The position numbers and the translations under genes were made by a program. A DNA stretch of 64,000 nt from Kaistia defluvii (GTDB lineage Bacteria; Pseudomonadota; Alphaproteobacteria; Rhizobiales; Kaistiaceae), in NCBI RefSeq assembly GCF_026343955.1, contig NZ_JAPKNI010000006.1, positions 180,416-244,415 of the forward strand. Direction: 5' to 3'. This document shows, piece by piece, positions 51,646 to 60,676 of this stretch (within the stretch, counting starts at the first letter, position 1; every line of letters starts with the position of its first letter). The notes under the pieces are model-generated. The model worked only from the letters and a program-made list of their open reading frames with translations. It did not search any database and had not been told where the DNA came from.

Positions 51646-52344
51646 ATGGCAGAAACCGACCTCTATCTTCCTATAAAAGCCTTCCTCGAGGGCGCCGGGT
51701 ATGCCGTGAAGGGCGAGGTGCAGGGGTGCGATCTCGTCGGCGTGCGGGAGGGCGAGCCGGCTGTCCTCGTCGTCTGCGAGATGAAGCTTTCCTTCAACCT
51801 CGAACTGGTGCTGCAGGGCGTCAACCGGGCGGCGATCTCGGACGAGGTCTGGCTCGCGGCGCGCGCCTCCAAGGGCAAGGGGCGCGAGCATGATGCGCGC
51901 TTCCGCAATCTCTGCCGGCGGCTCGGCTTCGGCATGATCGCGGTTTCCGCCTCCGGCGCGGTCGACGTCATCATCGAACCCTTCGCGGCCCTGCCGCGCC
52001 GCGATCCCAAGCGGCGCTCGCGCCTGCTTGCCGAGCACAAGCGCCGGGTCGGCGATCCGCAGGTGGGCGGCGGGCGCGGCAAGCCGATCATGACCGCCTA
52101 CCGGCAGGATTGCCGGATCTGCGCCACGGCGCTGCTTTCCGGGCCGCAAAGCCCGAAGCAGCTGAAGGCGCTGGTGGCGCGGGCGCCCGGGATCCTGCAG
52201 AGCAACGTCTATGGCTGGTTCCAGCGCAAGAGCCGGGGGATTTACGAGCTGACCGAGCGCGGCCGCGCCGCCGTGGCGCCCGCGCCGGAGGAACCGGCCG
52301 AGGCGCAGGCCCGCGAACCGGTCGCCGCGCCGGCGGCGGAGTGA
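51646..52344 (+). CDS. DUF2161 family protein (putative PD-(D/E)xK-type phosphodiesterase)
   Basis: The 232-aa protein follows the DUF2161 pattern: LYLPIKAFLEGAGYAVKGEV at the start, GCDLVGVREGEPAVLVVCEM with a following K (D-x17-ExK, a nuclease-like arrangement) and a C-terminal winged-helix-like part (VYGWFQRKSRGIYELTERGR). It is common in alphaproteobacteria as a normal chromosomal gene. It is high-GC and lies outside the right repeat, so it is probably not part of the island. Its substrate is unknown. Confidence 0.86.
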   Translation: MAETDLYLPIKAFLEGAGYAVKGEVQGCDLVGVREGEPAVLVVCEMKLSFNLELVLQGVNRAAISDEVWLAARASKGKGREHDARFRNLCRRLGFGMIAVSASGAVDVIIEPFAALPRRDPKRRSRLLAEHKRRVGDPQVGGGRGKPIMTAYRQDCRICATALLSGPQSPKQLKALVARAPGILQSNVYGWFQRKSRGIYELTERGRAAVAPAPEEPAEAQAREPVAAPAAE

Positions 52345-52400
52345 CGCCGGCGCACGCGAGGGTGGGGCGCGGCGGGCCCGTTGCCGGCCGTGGCAGGAGC

Positions 52401-52499
52401 CATTCAGCGTTTCGCTGAAACAGGGAAAGCGTCCAAATTCTCGTCGGGTCCCGTTTTTCGCGCGAACCGGCATCCGCTTCGTTGGGAAAAATGCTCTAG
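52401..52499. repeat. Alphaproteobacterial intergenic repeat ending in the map stop codon
   Basis: A small hairpin (TTCAGCG TTT CGCTGAA, 52403-52419) is followed by CGCGCGAACCGGCATCCGCT and TCGTTGGGAAAAATGCTCTA. On the minus strand this reads as the AGAGCATTTTTC..CCGGTTCGCG element often dispersed in Rhizobiales genomes. Its edge overlaps the stop codon of the aminopeptidase gene. Confidence 0.6.
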
Positions 52500-53257
52500 C
52501 CGCGCTCGTCGGCCCGGCGGGTCAGCACCGAGACGCCGGAGGCGGTGACGGCGACGGTGTGCTCGAACTGGGCCGAGAGCGAGCCGTCCTTCGTCACCAC
52601 CGTCCAGCCATCCTCCTGCGTCGTCACGGCGCGGCGGCCGCGATTGAGCATCGGCTCGATGGTGAACACCATGCCCTCGCGCATCGTCAGCCCGGTGCCG
52701 GGCTTGCCGAAATGCAGGATCTGCGGGTCCTCGTGCATCTCGCGGCCGATGCCGTGGCCGCAATAATCATGCACCACCGAATAGCCGTTGCGCTTGGCGT
52801 GGCGCTCGATCGCGAAGCCGATATCGCCGAGTTTCGCGCCGGGGCGCACCGCCTTGATGCCCATCCACAGCGCCTCATAGGTGGTCTGGACCAGGTTGCG
52901 CGCGGCCGGGTTCACCGTGCCGACGAGGTAGGTCTTGCTGGAATCGGCGATAAAGCCGTTCTTCTCCAGCGTGATGTCGAAATTGACGATGTCGCCGTCG
53001 CGCAGCACGTCCGACATGGAGGGGATGCCGTGGCAGACGACGTCGTTGATCGACGCATTCAGCACGAAGCCGAAGCCGTACTGGCCCTTGCTGGCGGGGC
53101 GGGCCTGGAGCTCGTCGACGATGAAGCGCTCGACCTGGTCGTTGATCGCGAGCGTCGACTGGCCGAGGAGCGGTGTGCGGTCGAGCCTCTCGAAGACGGA
53201 GGCCAGCAGCCGGCCGGATTGCGCCATCAGCGCCAGTTCCTGCGGGTCCTCGGTCAT
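52496..53257 (-). CDS. map: Type I methionine aminopeptidase
   Basis: The 253-aa enzyme has the dinuclear metal site: Asp in NFDITLEKNGFIAD, His in GHGIGREMHEDP, Glu in FTIEPML and Glu in SAQFEHTVAV, plus the substrate His in NDVVCHGIPS. It removes the initiator methionine. The start overlaps the stop of a ParD-like gene by four bases, so it is translated as the second gene of a pair. This suggests an accessory copy under separate control; a housekeeping map elsewhere is likely. Confidence 0.94.
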   Translation of the reverse strand: MTEDPQELALMAQSGRLLASVFERLDRTPLLGQSTLAINDQVERFIVDELQARPASKGQYGFGFVLNASINDVVCHGIPSMSDVLRDGDIVNFDITLEKNGFIADSSKTYLVGTVNPAARNLVQTTYEALWMGIKAVRPGAKLGDIGFAIERHAKRNGYSVVHDYCGHGIGREMHEDPQILHFGKPGTGLTMREGMVFTIEPMLNRGRRAVTTQEDGWTVVTKDGSLSAQFEHTVAVTASGVSVLTRRADERG

Positions 53258-53466
53258 GCGGCGCTCGCGGAAAGCGACGCGGCCGAGACGCCGGCCGAGG
53301 CGAGCTCGCGCTCCATGATCTCGGTGAAGGTCAGCGTCGGGTTGGTCTCGCAGAGCATGCCGATCTTGATCCAGTAGGCGGCCTGGGCGTTTATCGAGCG
53401 CAGCGACACCTTGCTGGCCCGGCGCAATTGCTCGTGCAGGTCGTCGTCGATGTTCACGATGCCCAT
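53254..53466 (-). CDS. ParD-like (antitoxin-type ribbon-helix-helix) protein
   Basis: The 70-aa protein has an N-terminal ribbon-helix-helix pattern (GIVNIDDDLHEQLRRASKVS, LRSINAQAAYWIKIGML) of the ParD_like family. The tail (TFTEIMERELASAG) is short. It overlaps the map gene (ATGA). A 27-bp dyad that overlaps its ribosome-binding site is a likely self-operator. Whether a true toxin-antitoxin function exists is not shown; map is not a known toxin. Confidence 0.85.
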   Translation of the reverse strand: MGIVNIDDDLHEQLRRASKVSLRSINAQAAYWIKIGMLCETNPTLTFTEIMERELASAGVSAASLSASAA

Positions 53467-53471
53467 GACAT

Positions 53472-53498
53472 GCTCCGTATATGATCCATTTATGGAGC
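53472..53498 (-). promoter_or_regulatory. 27-bp dyad operator over the ribosome-binding site of the ParD-like gene
   Basis: The pattern GCTCC-n-TA-n-ATG-nnn-CAT-n-TA-n-GGAGC is symmetric in 20 of 27 positions. On the minus strand its last GGAGC is the Shine-Dalgarno five bases before the ATG at 53466. A ribbon-helix-helix protein binding here would repress its own operon. Confidence 0.7.
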
Positions 53499-53577
53499 GT
53501 ATATAGAGGCGGCTCGTCCTTGCCAAGCCGGGGGTGGGGGCACGGGAGCGTTTTGCGAGGGCGAGGGGCGGCGGCGA

Positions 53578-54459
53578 TCAGCGGGCCTTCAGCAGAGAAA
53601 GCAGTTCCTGGCCCGCCTTGCCGGGCGGGTTCTGCTTCATCCAGCGGGCATAGAGCGGCAACTTCAGGCCGTTGGTGACATTGCTGAAGGGCAGGATGCG
53701 CACGCTGCCGTCACGGCGCAGCGGCTCGGCGATGGCGAGCGGCAGGTTGGCCCAGCCGAGGCCGGATTTCACCATGTTGACGGCGGTCGCGAGATTGTCG
53801 GTGCGCCAAAAGGTGGGCGCGATCAGCTGGCGGAAATTGGAGAGCGGCAGCTCGCGGCTGGCGATGACGATCTGGCGGTGCTGGAACAGGTCGTCGAGCC
53901 GCAGGGTTTCCGCCGCCAGCAGCTCGGACTCGTGATGCGCCGAGACGACGGCGACCAGCGTTTCCGTGCCGACGAACTGGAAATCCTCCTGCAAACTGGT
54001 CTCCAGCTCGCCATAGGCGACGCAGAGGTCGATCTCGGCGCGGCGCATCTGGCGGATGATGTCGTCATGCGGCGCGGCGACCACCTCGATCGCCAGCAGC
54101 GGATAGTGCCGGGCGACGGCGGAAATCGCCTGCATCAGGCGGGCGCTGTCGATTTCCGCGCCGATGCCGATCGAGAGTCGGGTCTCCAGCCCTTCCGAGA
54201 GCCCGGCGGCATGGGCGTCGATCTGCTTCAGCTGCTCGGCGATCAGCCGCGCCTGCGGCAGCAGGGCCTGCGCCGCGGCGGTGGGGAAGACCTGCCGGGC
54301 GCGCCGCTCGAACAGCGCATAGCCGAGCTCGGCCTCGAGATGGCCGATGCCCATGCTGACGGCGGAGGGCACGCGGCGCAGCGCCCGCGCGGCGGCGGAG
54401 AACGAGCCGTGGTCGATCACCGCCAGGAAGAGCGCGATGCTGTCACTGGAAAACGTCAT
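53578..54459 (-). CDS. LysR-type transcriptional regulator
   Basis: The 293-aa regulator has the N-terminal winged helix-turn-helix (FLAVIDHGSFSAAARALRRV, PSAVSMGIGHLEAELG) and a LysR substrate-binding domain (LSIGIGAEIDSARLM, then LPLAIAEPLRRDGSVRILPF). It is divergent from a PACE efflux gene 110 bp away. This is the arrangement of aceR/aceI in Acinetobacter, so it probably controls that pump. The inducer is unknown. Confidence 0.93.
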   Translation of the reverse strand: MTFSSDSIALFLAVIDHGSFSAAARALRRVPSAVSMGIGHLEAELGYALFERRARQVFPTAAAQALLPQARLIAEQLKQIDAHAAGLSEGLETRLSIGIGAEIDSARLMQAISAVARHYPLLAIEVVAAPHDDIIRQMRRAEIDLCVAYGELETSLQEDFQFVGTETLVAVVSAHHESELLAAETLRLDDLFQHRQIVIASRELPLSNFRQLIAPTFWRTDNLATAVNMVKSGLGWANLPLAIAEPLRRDGSVRILPFSNVTNGLKLPLYARWMKQNPPGKAGQELLSLLKAR

Positions 54460-54569
54460 GGCCGCGATCTATCAGGCGAATTGACAGATGGCAACTTTTT
54501 CTATCTGCGAAAGCGCCTATAAGCCCGCCTCCAGCCGGTCGGTCCGGCGCTAGCCAAGAGGGTTTTTCG

Positions 54570-55022
54570 GTGCAGGGTGTTCTTCGCAGGGTGGTCTATA
54601 TCTCGACATTCGAGGTGACCGGGATCCTCATATCGGCGCTGATCCTTGCCTATCTCTCCGGCACCGCGCCCTCGCATACCGGCCCGCTCGCGGTGATGAC
54701 CTCGGCGCTCGCGATCACGGTCAACCTTGCCTATACGAGCCTGTTCGAGCGCTGGGAGGCGTCGCGCCCGGCGCGGTCGCGCTCCTTCGGCCGCCGCGTG
54801 CTGCATGCGCTCGGCTTCCAGGTGACGCTGCTGGTGTTCCTCATCCCGCTGATGGCGTGGTGGATGGAGATGTCGCTGCTCGACGCGCTGATCCTCGATA
54901 CGGCGCTGATCGTGTTCTTCCCGGTCTACATGTTCGTGTTCAACTGGGCGTTCGACGGACTATTCGGCCTGCCCGACGCGGTCACCAAGGGCTTTGGCGA
55001 GGATGCCGAAGCCGCCGCTTGA
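54570..55022 (+). CDS. PACE-family multidrug efflux protein (AceI-like)
   Basis: The 150-aa inner-membrane protein has four helices in two bacterial-transmembrane-pair repeats. The first has RRVVYISTFEVTGILISALI and TVNLAYTSLFERWEASR. The second has RVLHALGFQVTLLVFLIPLM and VFFPVYMFVFNWAFDGLFGL. The conserved Glu in the first helix (TFEVTG) is the coupling residue in PACE pumps, which export chlorhexidine and similar cations. The GTG start has AAGAGGG seven bases upstream. Confidence 0.92.
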   Translation: MQGVLRRVVYISTFEVTGILISALILAYLSGTAPSHTGPLAVMTSALAITVNLAYTSLFERWEASRPARSRSFGRRVLHALGFQVTLLVFLIPLMAWWMEMSLLDALILDTALIVFFPVYMFVFNWAFDGLFGLPDAVTKGFGEDAEAAA

Positions 55023-55023
55023 G

Positions 55024-55054
55024 ACTCTTCACCTCTCCCTGAGGGAGAGGTAAG
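55024..55054. repeat. Short palindromic hairpin (CCTCTCCCTGAGGGAGAGG)
   Basis: CCTCTCCC and GGGAGAGG (55032-55050) form an 8-bp stem with loop TGA between two converging genes. It resembles the core of the dispersed repeat family and may end transcription. Confidence 0.65.
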
Positions 55055-55071
55055 GAGCGCGGCGAACGCAC

Positions 55072-56220
55072 TTATCCGTAAACGGCGGCCTTGATGGCTT
55101 CGGGGTAGGGGCCGGCGACGCCGGCGAAGGCCGTGTTCGAGAACGACACCACCGACAGCCTGCGGACGGGATCGACGAACCAGGAATGGCCGTAGACGCC
55201 GCCCCATTGCCAGGTGCCGGGCGAGAAGGGCGAGGCGCCGGCGGCCGGATCATGGGTGATCGACCAGCCGAGACTGAAGCCGCGCCCTGCCACGCCGGTA
55301 TCGAACGAACCGATCGCGTTCTGCGACAAGAGCGCCAGGCTTTCCGCCGAAAGCACCGGCGCGCCGCCCTTGCGCATCGCTTCGAGGAAGGTCAGGAAGT
55401 CGCCCGCCGTGCCGAACATGCCGGCGCCGCCCGAGGGGAACGAGTTCGGATCGAAATTGCGGTTCGGCGCGAAATGGATCGTGCCCTCGATCGCCAGGCC
55501 CGTCACCGCCTGGTGGTCGGCCATCGGCGTCGGGCGCGGATCGCCATCGGCATAGGCAACGGCAAGCCGGGCGGGATCGCTGGGCAGGAAGCCGGTGTCG
55601 GCAAGGCCGAGCGGCTTCGTCACCTGGCTGGCGACGATATCGGGCAGGCTCTGGCCGGTCGCCTTTTCGAGCAGCCCGCCCAGAACGTCGATGCCGACGG
55701 AATAATACCAGGACGTGCCGGGCGCGAAGGCGAGCGGCTGCGCGGCGATCTTCGCCAGGTTTTCGTCCATGCCGCGACCGGGCTGGTCGAGCCCTTCCGA
55801 TATGCCGGCTTCCTTGGGATAGCCGTAGATCAGGCCGCTGGTGTGGGTGAGCAGGTGACGGATAGTGATCACCGGTTTGCTGCCATCGGCAAGCTTCGGC
55901 CGGAAATCGGGCAGGAAGCGCGTCACCGGGTCGTCGAGCCCGATCACGCCGGCTTCGGCCAGTGACAGCGCGGCGGCGGCGACGAGCGGCTTGGTGACGG
56001 AGGCGAGGCGAAAGATCGTGTCTTCCGTGGTGCGGCGTCCGGCTTCCCGGTCGGCATGGCCGGCCGTGCGCCGGTAGGCCAACTTGCCGTCCTCGGCCAC
56101 CAGCACCACGGCGCCGACGATCACGCCGTCCCGGATCGCCGAGTCGATGACCGCGTCGAGACGCGCGGCGCGCTTCTCCTGGGCGGCGGAGGCGGCGGTA
56201 TCGACGGCGGCGACAGTCAT
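55072..56220 (-). CDS. Serine hydrolase of the beta-lactamase (class C-like) family
   Basis: The 382-aa protein has the catalytic S74VTK77 tetrad, FAPGTSWYYSVG with the Tyr of the second motif, and GGVYGHSWFVDP near the third. It is an EstB/penicillin-binding-protein-like esterase or peptidase. The ATG at 56220 has GGAGC upstream. No signal peptide is visible at that start, so it would be cytosolic. The actual substrate is unknown. Confidence 0.92.
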   Translation of the reverse strand: MTVAAVDTAASAAQEKRAARLDAVIDSAIRDGVIVGAVVLVAEDGKLAYRRTAGHADREAGRRTTEDTIFRLASVTKPLVAAAALSLAEAGVIGLDDPVTRFLPDFRPKLADGSKPVITIRHLLTHTSGLIYGYPKEAGISEGLDQPGRGMDENLAKIAAQPLAFAPGTSWYYSVGIDVLGGLLEKATGQSLPDIVASQVTKPLGLADTGFLPSDPARLAVAYADGDPRPTPMADHQAVTGLAIEGTIHFAPNRNFDPNSFPSGGAGMFGTAGDFLTFLEAMRKGGAPVLSAESLALLSQNAIGSFDTGVAGRGFSLGWSITHDPAAGASPFSPGTWQWGGVYGHSWFVDPVRRLSVVSFSNTAFAGVAGPYPEAIKAAVYG

Positions 56221-56330
56221 GGAGTGCTCCGGGCAAGATGCAGGGGCAACAGAATGAATTGGGATTCCGGTCGGGCGCAAGTATGCCGTGTCTGATTTTA
56301 GGGCCACTTGTCCGGCCAGTGCGGGTCAAC

Positions 56331-56366
56331 AAAAAAAAGCCCCCGGCCAGGATGGCGCGGGAGCTT
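56331..56366 (-). terminator. Terminator of the outer-membrane barrel gene
   Basis: Read on the minus strand, AAAGCTCCCGCGCC and GGCCGGGGGCTTT form a stem with one mismatch and are followed by TTTTT. Confidence 0.8.
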
Positions 56367-56391
56367 TCGGATTTTCGATCCCGTACGGCGA

Positions 56392-57108
56392 TCAGAACTT
56401 GTAGTTCAGGCCGATCTTGACCGTTTGCATGGTGATGTCGGTGGAGACCGGCGTTCCCAGGTCGAAATCCTTCGAGCCGAGATCGGCATAGAGATATTCG
56501 ACCTTGGCCGTGACGTTGTTGGTTATCGCGTATTCCAGGCCGGCGCCGATCGTCCAGCCGGTAAGGGTCTGCTTGTCGGACGCGCTGAGGTCGACCGCGA
56601 CATTGCCGTCCGCGATGATCTGATTGTGGAAGTCGAGTTCGGCATTGGCCCAGGCCAGGCCGCCGGTGACGTAAGGCAGGAAGCGGTCGAACGCATAGCC
56701 GGCGCGGGCGCGCACGGTGCCGAAGGTGTCGATCTTGGTCGCGTAGTCGAGCGTGACCGCATTTTCCAGCGGGTCACCGATCACAGCCGAGAGGCTGTCC
56801 TTCTGGTCGCCGAACGAGACGTCGGCCTCGATGCCGAGCACGAACTGGTTCGCGAACTGGTAGTTGTAGCCGGCCTGGCCGCCGCCGAACCAGCCATCGG
56901 GCTTCAGGCCGCCATAGGCATTGATCCCGGCGTTCGAGACGTCCGACCAGGCATAGCCGCCATGGGCGCCGATATAGAGGCCGGTCCAGGTGAAGGCGGG
57001 CTCGGGCGCGGCAGCGGGCTCGAAGGTAAGGTCAGCCCCGTTCGCTGCTCCTGCGAGCCCCAGCGTCATTCCGAGCCCAAGCGCTATGACAAATCGCGTA
57101 TCCCTCAT
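56392..57108 (-). CDS. Outer-membrane beta-barrel protein (Omp25/Omp31-like)
   Basis: The 238-aa protein starts with a signal peptide (MRDTRFVIALGLGMTLGLAG, then AANGADL). The TWTGLYIGAHGGYAWSDV motif of Rhizobiales porin-like Omp25/31 barrels follows. Alternating beta strands lead to the C-terminal TVKIGLNYKF ending in Phe, the BAM recognition signal. It sits in the outer membrane. The ATG at 57108 has GGAGGG upstream, and a hairpin terminator follows. Confidence 0.93.
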   Translation of the reverse strand: MRDTRFVIALGLGMTLGLAGAANGADLTFEPAAAPEPAFTWTGLYIGAHGGYAWSDVSNAGINAYGGLKPDGWFGGGQAGYNYQFANQFVLGIEADVSFGDQKDSLSAVIGDPLENAVTLDYATKIDTFGTVRARAGYAFDRFLPYVTGGLAWANAELDFHNQIIADGNVAVDLSASDKQTLTGWTIGAGLEYAITNNVTAKVEYLYADLGSKDFDLGTPVSTDITMQTVKIGLNYKF

Positions 57109-57533
57109 GTCGCCCTCCATACTGTCCGGCCTATAGCTTATATCCAGTTGGCATCCGGGTGTGTAGCGGCATGGCAACAAACATGAAATATTATATTCAG
57201 TTCGCTGCGTAATATGTGTGATGAGGGTGATCTGTTGCTGTTAACGAGACTTTTATATTTGTGTTTACTTTGAGGCGAGCATGTAATTGTTTCAAAATTA
57301 GATCCATTTCGTGGATGTTCTGGATCATCCGCGATGCCGCTCCTGTTGCAGGCAGCGGGGTGGCTCCCGGAGCCGATCGGGAGGGGGCGACCATGAGGGA
57401 CCGGCTCCCGTGCCGCGGCGAGGAGCGCGTCTGCGACGAAGCTTCCAGCGCGCCTGTCGTATCGCGCTGCGATGACGGCGCCAGTTGCCGAAGCGACACA
57501 GGCGTTTTTCGACCAGCCGGTAATGGACGGCCC
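57109..57533. other. Intergenic region upstream of the outer-membrane barrel gene
   Basis: No gene is supported in this 425-bp gap. The part from 57180 to 57310 is strikingly AT-rich for this chromosome and probably carries the promoter and regulator sites (for example MucR-type AT-rich sites) of the barrel gene. The right part returns to high GC. Confidence 0.5.
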
Positions 57534-59849
57534 CTAAGGCGTGCCTTCCAGCGCCGCGGCGCGGATCGTCTCGCCGGAATCGAACGAGACGGCATTGAGC
57601 GGCTTCAGGGGCGGTGCCGTCTCCAGCAGCTTCTCGAGTGCGATGAGCCGCTCGGTCGTGCGCGCCGAGAGCGACAGCGGGCGCTGGTCCGCGTCGGTGC
57701 TGGCGACCGCCGGGGCAGGGCGCGGACCGTCCGAGGCCGGCTCATCGATATAGGGGATGGGCTTCAGCTCGATGCCGTTATGGGCATAGGTCATCACCCG
57801 GTTCCAGGTCTGCGCCGGCAGCGACCCGCCCGTCATCTTGTTGGTCGAGGTGAAGTCGTCATTGCCGAACCAGACGCCGCCGACATAATTGCCGGTGAAG
57901 CCCATGAACCAGGCGTCGCGATAGGCATTGGTGGTGCCGGTCTTGCCGGCGGTCTTGATGCCCTGCAGCTTGGCGGCGCGGCCGGTGCCGCGCTCCGGCA
58001 CCTGGCCCAGCATGTAGTCCATCATGCCGACGGTCTTCTCGTCGAGCACGCGCTCGGGCGGCGGCACGTCGCGCTTGCGGTCGAAAACCACCTGGCCCTG
58101 GCTGTTGAGGATCTGCGTGAAGGCATAGGGCGTCGCCTTGAGGCCGCCATTGGCGAACACGGCATAGGCGCCGGTCATGTCGAGCACGCGCACATCGGTC
58201 GCGCCGAGCGGCAGCGACTTCGAATTGATGATGTTGGTGGTGATGCCCATGCGGTGGGCGAGGTCGATGATCGCCGGCCGGCCGACCGCGCCGGCCAGCC
58301 GCACCGCCACCGTGTTCAGCGAATGGATCAGCGCCGTGGTGAGCTGGATCGAGCCCATGTAGCGGCCGCCATAATTCTTCGGCGACCAGTTGCCGATCGA
58401 GATCGGCGCGTCGACCACGATGCTCTTCGGCGTGTAGCCGTGCTGCAGCGCCGCCGTGTAGACGAAGGGCTTGAACGACGAGCCCGGCTGGCGCAGCGCG
58501 TCGGTGGCGCGGTTGAACTGGCTCTCGCCATAATCGCGGCCGCCGACCAGGGCGCGCACCGCGCCGTCCGGCTCGGCCACGACCATCGCTGCCTGGCTCA
58601 CGCGGTAGCGCTCGCCGGAATCGCGCAGCGATCCCTCGATCGCCTCGTCGGCCGCCTTCTGCAGGTTCATGTCGACCGTCGAGCGGACGATCAGGCTGCG
58701 GTCGCCATCCGGCACCTGCTTCTTGACCTCGTCGAAGGCCCAGTCGAGGAAATAGTCGGGCGCGGTATCGGCCGCCTTGCGCACGACGTCCGCCGGCTTG
58801 CGCCGCGCGCCCATCACCTGGCCCTCGGTCATGAAGCCGGCCTGCACCATGTTGGTGAGCACGTCGTTGGCGCGGGCGCGCGCCGCCGGCAGGTTGATGT
58901 GCGGCGCATAGCGGGCAGGGGCCTTGTAGAGCCCGGACAGCATCGCCGCCTCGGCCAGGTTGATGTCGGTCACCTTCTTGCCGAAATAGAACTCGGCCGC
59001 CGCCGCCGCGCCGAAATTGCCGCCGCCCATATAGGCGCGGTCGAGATAGAGCTGCAGGATGTCGTGCTTGGAGAGGTTGCTCTCGAGATAGAGCGCGAGG
59101 AACGCTTCCTTGATCTTGCGGTCGAGCGTGCGCTCGTTCGACAGGAACAGGTTCTTGGCCAGCTGCTGGGTGATCGACGAGCCGCCCTGGCGCACCGCGT
59201 CATTGCGCAGGTTTTCCATCAGCGCGCGCCCCGTGCCGATGATGTCGATGCCGAAATGCGTGTAGAAGCGCCGGTCCTCGGTGGCGAGCGTCGCCTTGAT
59301 CAGGCTATCGGGCATCTCTTCCAGCGGCACCGAATCCGAATGGCGCACGCCGCGCTTGCCGATCTCGGCGCCGTAGCGGTCGAGGAAGGTGACGGAATAG
59401 TCCGATTGCGCCAGCCAGTCCTGCTTGGTGGCGTCGAAGGCCGGCAAGGCGAGCGTCAGCATGACGAGGCCGCCGCCGACCGCCATGGTCAGCCCGTCGC
59501 CCAGGATCTCGAATGGGGCGCGGCGCCAGCCGGTCATGCGGAAGCGGCGGGCAAAGCGCGACAGCGCCTCGGCGCCGTCCTTCAGCCCGGTCCAGATCCG
59601 GTAGAGCGCGGAATCGATGAAGGCGTCGATCTCGATCAGCCGCAGCCGGGGCGATTTCGCCCGCGCGGGGCCTGTCTGCGCTTCTTCGGGCGCTGCCTTC
59701 TCCACCGGGGAGGCCGGATCGCCAGCCGTATCCGCCGGGCGGTTCGCGCTGGGCTTCCAGCCGCCGATCCATGCCGCGATACGATGCTGAAGCTTGCGCA
59801 AGGGCTGTTCCAATAGAGGTCGAATGGTTCTAAAAGGCGGTCGAAACAT
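57534..59849 (-). CDS. Penicillin-binding protein 1A family (bifunctional peptidoglycan synthase)
   Basis: The 771-aa class A PBP has a long Pro/Ala-rich cytoplasmic N-terminus (about 110 residues) and a membrane helix near residue 120 ([18 protein letters not shown]). The glycosyltransferase domain has [15 protein letters not shown] with the catalytic Glu, [16 protein letters not shown] and [12 protein letters not shown]. The transpeptidase domain has SSFKPF (catalytic Ser and Lys), SLN and KTGTTN. It polymerises and cross-links peptidoglycan. A GTG one codon upstream of the ATG is the alternative start. Confidence 0.94.
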   Translation of the reverse strand: MFRPPFRTIRPLLEQPLRKLQHRIAAWIGGWKPSANRPADTAGDPASPVEKAAPEEAQTGPARAKSPRLRLIEIDAFIDSALYRIWTGLKDGAEALSRFARRFRMTGWRRAPFEILGDGLTMAVGGGLVMLTLALPAFDATKQDWLAQSDYSVTFLDRYGAEIGKRGVRHSDSVPLEEMPDSLIKATLATEDRRFYTHFGIDIIGTGRALMENLRNDAVRQGGSSITQQLAKNLFLSNERTLDRKIKEAFLALYLESNLSKHDILQLYLDRAYMGGGNFGAAAAAEFYFGKKVTDINLAEAAMLSGLYKAPARYAPHINLPAARARANDVLTNMVQAGFMTEGQVMGARRKPADVVRKAADTAPDYFLDWAFDEVKKQVPDGDRSLIVRSTVDMNLQKAADEAIEGSLRDSGERYRVSQAAMVVAEPDGAVRALVGGRDYGESQFNRATDALRQPGSSFKPFVYTAALQHGYTPKSIVVDAPISIGNWSPKNYGGRYMGSIQLTTALIHSLNTVAVRLAGAVGRPAIIDLAHRMGITTNIINSKSLPLGATDVRVLDMTGAYAVFANGGLKATPYAFTQILNSQGQVVFDRKRDVPPPERVLDEKTVGMMDYMLGQVPERGTGRAAKLQGIKTAGKTGTTNAYRDAWFMGFTGNYVGGVWFGNDDFTSTNKMTGGSLPAQTWNRVMTYAHNGIELKPIPYIDEPASDGPRPAPAVASTDADQRPLSLSARTTERLIALEKLLETAPPLKPLNAVSFDSGETIRAAALEGTP

Positions 59850-59949
59850 CACATTCCGGCACTATATAGCGCCATTCGGAATGCCCGGTGAACAGACCGC
59901 CTCCAGCCCTGGCCGGTTTTCGCCGATCGACAAAGGATACGCAATCTCC

Positions 59950-60501
59950 ATGCCCTTGCAAGGAAAGGACGCACGCGACGCTGCGGCCTCCGCGCAACAG
60001 GATGCCGCCCTGGTATCCGCGCCCGCGACCGAGGAAGCGCCGTTCTGGAAGCGCCTGACCCTGGAGGAGATGAACCCGACGCAATGGGAATCGCTCTGCG
60101 ACGGGTGCGCCCGCTGCTGCCTCAACAAGCTGGAGGACTGGGACACCGGCGAGATCGTCTGGACGGCCATCGCCTGCGAATTGCTGGACGAGGATACGTG
60201 CCGCTGCCGGGATTATCCCAACCGGCATGATTTCGTGCCCGATTGCATCCCGCTCGACCCCAAGACGGTGCGCACGCTGACCTGGCTGCCGCCGACCTGC
60301 GGCTACCGGCTGATCGCCGAGGGCCGCGACCTCTACTGGTGGCATCCGCTGGTCTCGGGCGACCCGGAGACGGTGCACGACGCCGGCATCTCGACCTCCG
60401 GCCGCACGGTGAGCGAGAGCGATATCCCGGTCGAGGAATATGAGGAATTCATCGTCGAATGGCCGGGCCAGATCCCGGAGACGGAGAAGCCGGAGGGGTA
60501 G
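59950..60501 (+). CDS. YkgJ/YcgN family cysteine-cluster protein (UPF0260)
   Basis: The protein has the UPF0260 Cys-cluster pattern: [15 protein letters not shown], then [36 protein letters not shown] and [11 protein letters not shown]. The cysteines probably bind a metal or Fe-S centre. About 35 N-terminal residues before the conserved [11 protein letters not shown] are Ala-rich, and the ribosome-binding site is not clear, so the exact start is uncertain. It is divergent from the PBP1A gene. Confidence 0.88.
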   Translation: MPLQGKDARDAAASAQQDAALVSAPATEEAPFWKRLTLEEMNPTQWESLCDGCARCCLNKLEDWDTGEIVWTAIACELLDEDTCRCRDYPNRHDFVPDCIPLDPKTVRTLTWLPPTCGYRLIAEGRDLYWWHPLVSGDPETVHDAGISTSGRTVSESDIPVEEYEEFIVEWPGQIPETEKPEG

Positions 60502-60518
60502 GGGGAGCTTTCCGGCAG

Positions 60519-60597
60519 ACCCTCACCCCCCTATCCCGCGCGGACGAGGGCTCGCTTTCTTCACCTCTTCGCCTCAAGGGAGAGGTGAAGGGGTGTC
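60519..60597. repeat. Intergenic hairpin repeat (CTCTCCCGC family), copy 4
   Basis: CAGACCCTCACCCCCCTATC and CCGCGCGGACGAGGGCT are followed by TTCACCTCTTCGCCTCAAGG and GAGAGGTGAAGGGGTG, a pair of hairpins in the gap between two converging genes. Confidence 0.7.
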
Positions 60598-60676
60598 GGT
60601 TGCCTTTCTCGCGGCGCCCCCCCCATGTCACGGATGCATGGATCCTCGCCTTCGCGAGGATGACGGCGAGCGTGCC

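Noticed and set aside
57261..59816. 851-codon open frame on the plus strand
   Set aside because: It is antisense to the PBP1A gene; its product is Arg/Ala/His-rich with no recognisable domain, as expected of a shadow frame in high-GC DNA.
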